From contig CP070726.1 in NCBI GenBank assembly GCA_020350865.1, forward strand, positions 915,694-922,607: DNA of 6,914 bases, given 5' to 3'. Of this stretch, positions 5,636 to 6,914 are shown piece by piece. The stretch is from Thermoplasmata archaeon (lineage in GTDB: Archaea > Thermoplasmatota > Thermoplasmata > GCA-020350865). A program made the position numbers and the translations under genes. The notes under the pieces are model-generated. The model saw only the letters and a program-made list of their open reading frames with translations, searched no databases and had not been told where the DNA came from. Numbering within the stretch: position 1 is the stretch's first letter; each line of letters starts with the position of its first letter.

Positions 5636-6682
5636 ATGACAAGAAAGAAAAGAAAATTGATAAGTGGGGGTTTGAACTCCATGGTCATCGCAATATTACT
5701 TGTGGCGATGATTGTAGTGCCAGCGAACGTGAGCGCTCAAGGCCTTGTGTACGAATGGAGTTGGGATACGGGCTCTGACGTGCTCTGCATTGATATCTCT
5801 GATGGCAGTCCGACACAAAGCGAAGTGTACGTAGCCGCCGGCAGCACACATAATCTGTCTCTTTTTGATGGGGACGGCAACCTGGAATGGTACGATGATG
5901 ATATACAGACAGCGGAATATTGGGCCTACGGCAACAGTCATGCGGTGGCGATCTCCGGAAATGCACAATACGTGGCGGTGGGCGATATCAACGGAACTGT
6001 TCACGTGTACAACATATACGGAACAAAATTGTGGTCCCGTAATATGGGTTTCTACCCGGCCTATTCGGTTGATGTATCCAATCCGCACGCACTTCTACAG
6101 TGGGACAATTACGATGCATTTGTAGTTTCATGCAGTGGCAGCACGTTCTATGTCTTTAATGCATCAACCGGCAGTTTGCTTTGGTCCCGGACCTTAACTG
6201 GGGCGGGTTCTGTCATCAATGTCAGGATATCGGAGAACGGAGACTGGATCGGCGTTAGCACCAATTATAGGAGGATAGAGTTCCATAACAACACCGTTCC
6301 ACGTTTCCATCAAATGGTATGGTCCTATACCACAACTGACAACATCGTTAATCTTGACATAGGCAGGGTTGGTATAGTCGTGGTTGCAGGAGAGGACGAC
6401 CCTTCAAATCAAGGCACCAGTAATGTATATGAATTTGATGCAGGCACGGATTGGACATGGGGAACTTTAGACGATCAGGTACCTCGCTGGAGTAGAGCGG
6501 AACCCAATGATATCTATGCAGTTGCTGTATCTGATAGTGATTTGGTTGCGGCTACATACCCCCCCTTCAGTGTGATTTCGGGTAAAACATGGGGCGATAA
6601 CGAGAGTGAGGAATCCTATTATACGAGCTCCACAAAGATACGTAACTGGCCCACTGGTCTGGTCTGCCGATGCCACTTATGA
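5636..6682 (+). CDS. Secreted beta-propeller protein, 5' part before a frameshift (348 aa)
   Basis: Exported protein of unknown function. A signal peptide is clear: a basic start (MTRKKRKL), a hydrophobic core at residues 16-28, and a likely cleavage after A34 (NVSA|QG). The mature part is made of WD40/PQQ-like blades: repeating beta strands such as AVAISGNAQYVAVGD, VNLDIGRVGIVVVAG and AVAVSDSDLVAA, each followed by a strand like TVHVYN, and then a recurring WS motif (W133, W183, W229, W285). About six blades are visible here and a seventh in the shifted 3' part. Five N-x-S/T sequons (N73, N119, N175, N218, N322) fit glycosylation outside the cell. The last residues before the TGA at 6680-6682 (CRCHL) do not fit the pattern, while the other frame continues LVWSADATYD. 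The intact protein would be about 425 residues. No catalytic residues are recognisable; such propellers usually bind proteins or glycans. Its promoter region is shared with the divergent regulator. Confidence 0.82.
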   Translation: MTRKKRKLISGGLNSMVIAILLVAMIVVPANVSAQGLVYEWSWDTGSDVLCIDISDGSPTQSEVYVAAGSTHNLSLFDGDGNLEWYDDDIQTAEYWAYGNSHAVAISGNAQYVAVGDINGTVHVYNIYGTKLWSRNMGFYPAYSVDVSNPHALLQWDNYDAFVVSCSGSTFYVFNASTGSLLWSRTLTGAGSVINVRISENGDWIGVSTNYRRIEFHNNTVPRFHQMVWSYTTTDNIVNLDIGRVGIVVVAGEDDPSNQGTSNVYEFDAGTDWTWGTLDDQVPRWSRAEPNDIYAVAVSDSDLVAATYPPFSVISGKTWGDNESEESYYTSSTKIRNWPTGLVCRCHL

Positions 6683-6914
6683 TCCTAACTCAACATACAA
6701 CTTTAGATTGTTCGGGTGCTGGGACAACAAGGTGTACTTGGTCTCACAGGCTTCAGACAGCATAATTGATACCTACACAACAAGCGGTAGGGTCAACGAT
6801 GTTGCGATCAGCTATTCTTTATTTAGCGAGACCATACATCGAACCAGGTTCGACTATTTTGCAGCCGGTAGCGCCGATGATTGCGTGTATTTCTTCACCT
6901 ATGATTATCCGTGA
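6606..6914 (+). pseudogene. 3' part of the propeller gene, in the +1 frame
   Basis: This frame is open from 6576 (a TGA lies at 6573-6575) to the TGA at 6912-6914, the last bases of the window. From about 6656 it reads VWSADATYDPNSTYNF, then strands ending in DNKVYLVS, and a final blade from VNDVAIS through YFAAGSADDCVYFFTYDYP. These are the WS motif and blade pattern of the upstream reading frame, so this is the displaced C-terminal end of the same protein and not a separate gene. The GTG at 6606 is only a formal start: it has no ribosome site and the residues from it to about 6650 (arginine-rich) do not resemble a blade. It contains a sixth sequon (NST). Whether the shift is a true mutation or a sequence error cannot be decided here. 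Confidence 0.75.
6654..6666 (+). repeat. CTGGT tandem repeat at the probable frameshift site
   Basis: CTGGT occurs twice in tandem (6654-6658, 6659-6663) followed by a partial third copy CTG (6664-6666). Adding one CTGGT unit restores a continuous frame reading WPTGLVWSADATYD, which supplies the WS motif expected at the end of a blade. Removing one G at 6656-6657 also restores the frame (PTVWSAD). The repeat is a natural place for slippage during replication or for an assembly error. Confidence 0.55.

Noticed and set aside
6559..6565. Run of seven C as the cause of the propeller frameshift
   Set aside because: Changing to the downstream frame at this run meets a TGA at 6573-6575, and the frame after the run (FSVISGKTWGDNE) still reads sensibly, so the shift must lie further downstream.
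6640..6670. Programmed +1 ribosomal frameshift
   Set aside because: There is no recognised slippery codon plus stop or rare codon arrangement at the junction, no obvious downstream structure, and the shift would serve no visible purpose in a secreted propeller. A simple indel explains it better.

Overview
The window looks archaeal, most likely a Thermoplasmatota-type euryarchaeote. The reasons are: an archaeal/eukaryotic-style isoleucyl-tRNA synthetase with the HLGT form of the HIGH motif; a C-terminal DUF835 domain preceded by CxxC zinc ribbons, a combination I associate with Thermoplasmata-related archaea; TATA-like boxes about 26 nt upstream of ATG codons, as in leaderless archaeal transcripts; and a tandem winged-helix regulator of archaeal type. 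The lineage is inferred from these features, not established by a search.

Layout. Bases 68 to 1 on the minus strand hold the first 22 codons of purA (adenylosuccinate synthetase), running off the left edge. A 138-base divergent promoter region separates it from ileS (207-4193, +). IleRS is about 1,050 residues of normal synthetase followed by a 275-residue extension: acidic/proline linker, two zinc ribbons and a DUF835 domain, all in one uninterrupted frame. ileS converges on a minus-strand regulator gene (5309-4233) with only 39 bases between them, including an imperfect hairpin. The regulator is two copies of a winged-helix plus alpha/beta sensor unit of about 184 residues. A 326-base AT-rich region without genes then separates it from a divergently transcribed gene (5636 to 6914, +) for a secreted, probably seven-bladed beta-propeller protein. 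That gene is broken by a frameshift near 6654-6666, at a tandem CTGGT repeat; its 3' part is open in another frame to a stop that coincides with the end of the window.

How the genes relate. purA and ileS are housekeeping genes that share a promoter region. The regulator and the exported propeller protein share the AT-rich region, so the regulator may control itself (a palindrome overlaps its TATA-like box) and possibly its neighbour. That link is inference from position. The most unusual item is the synthetase-zinc ribbon-DUF835 fusion. I see no tRNA, rRNA, CRISPR array, insertion sequence or attachment site.
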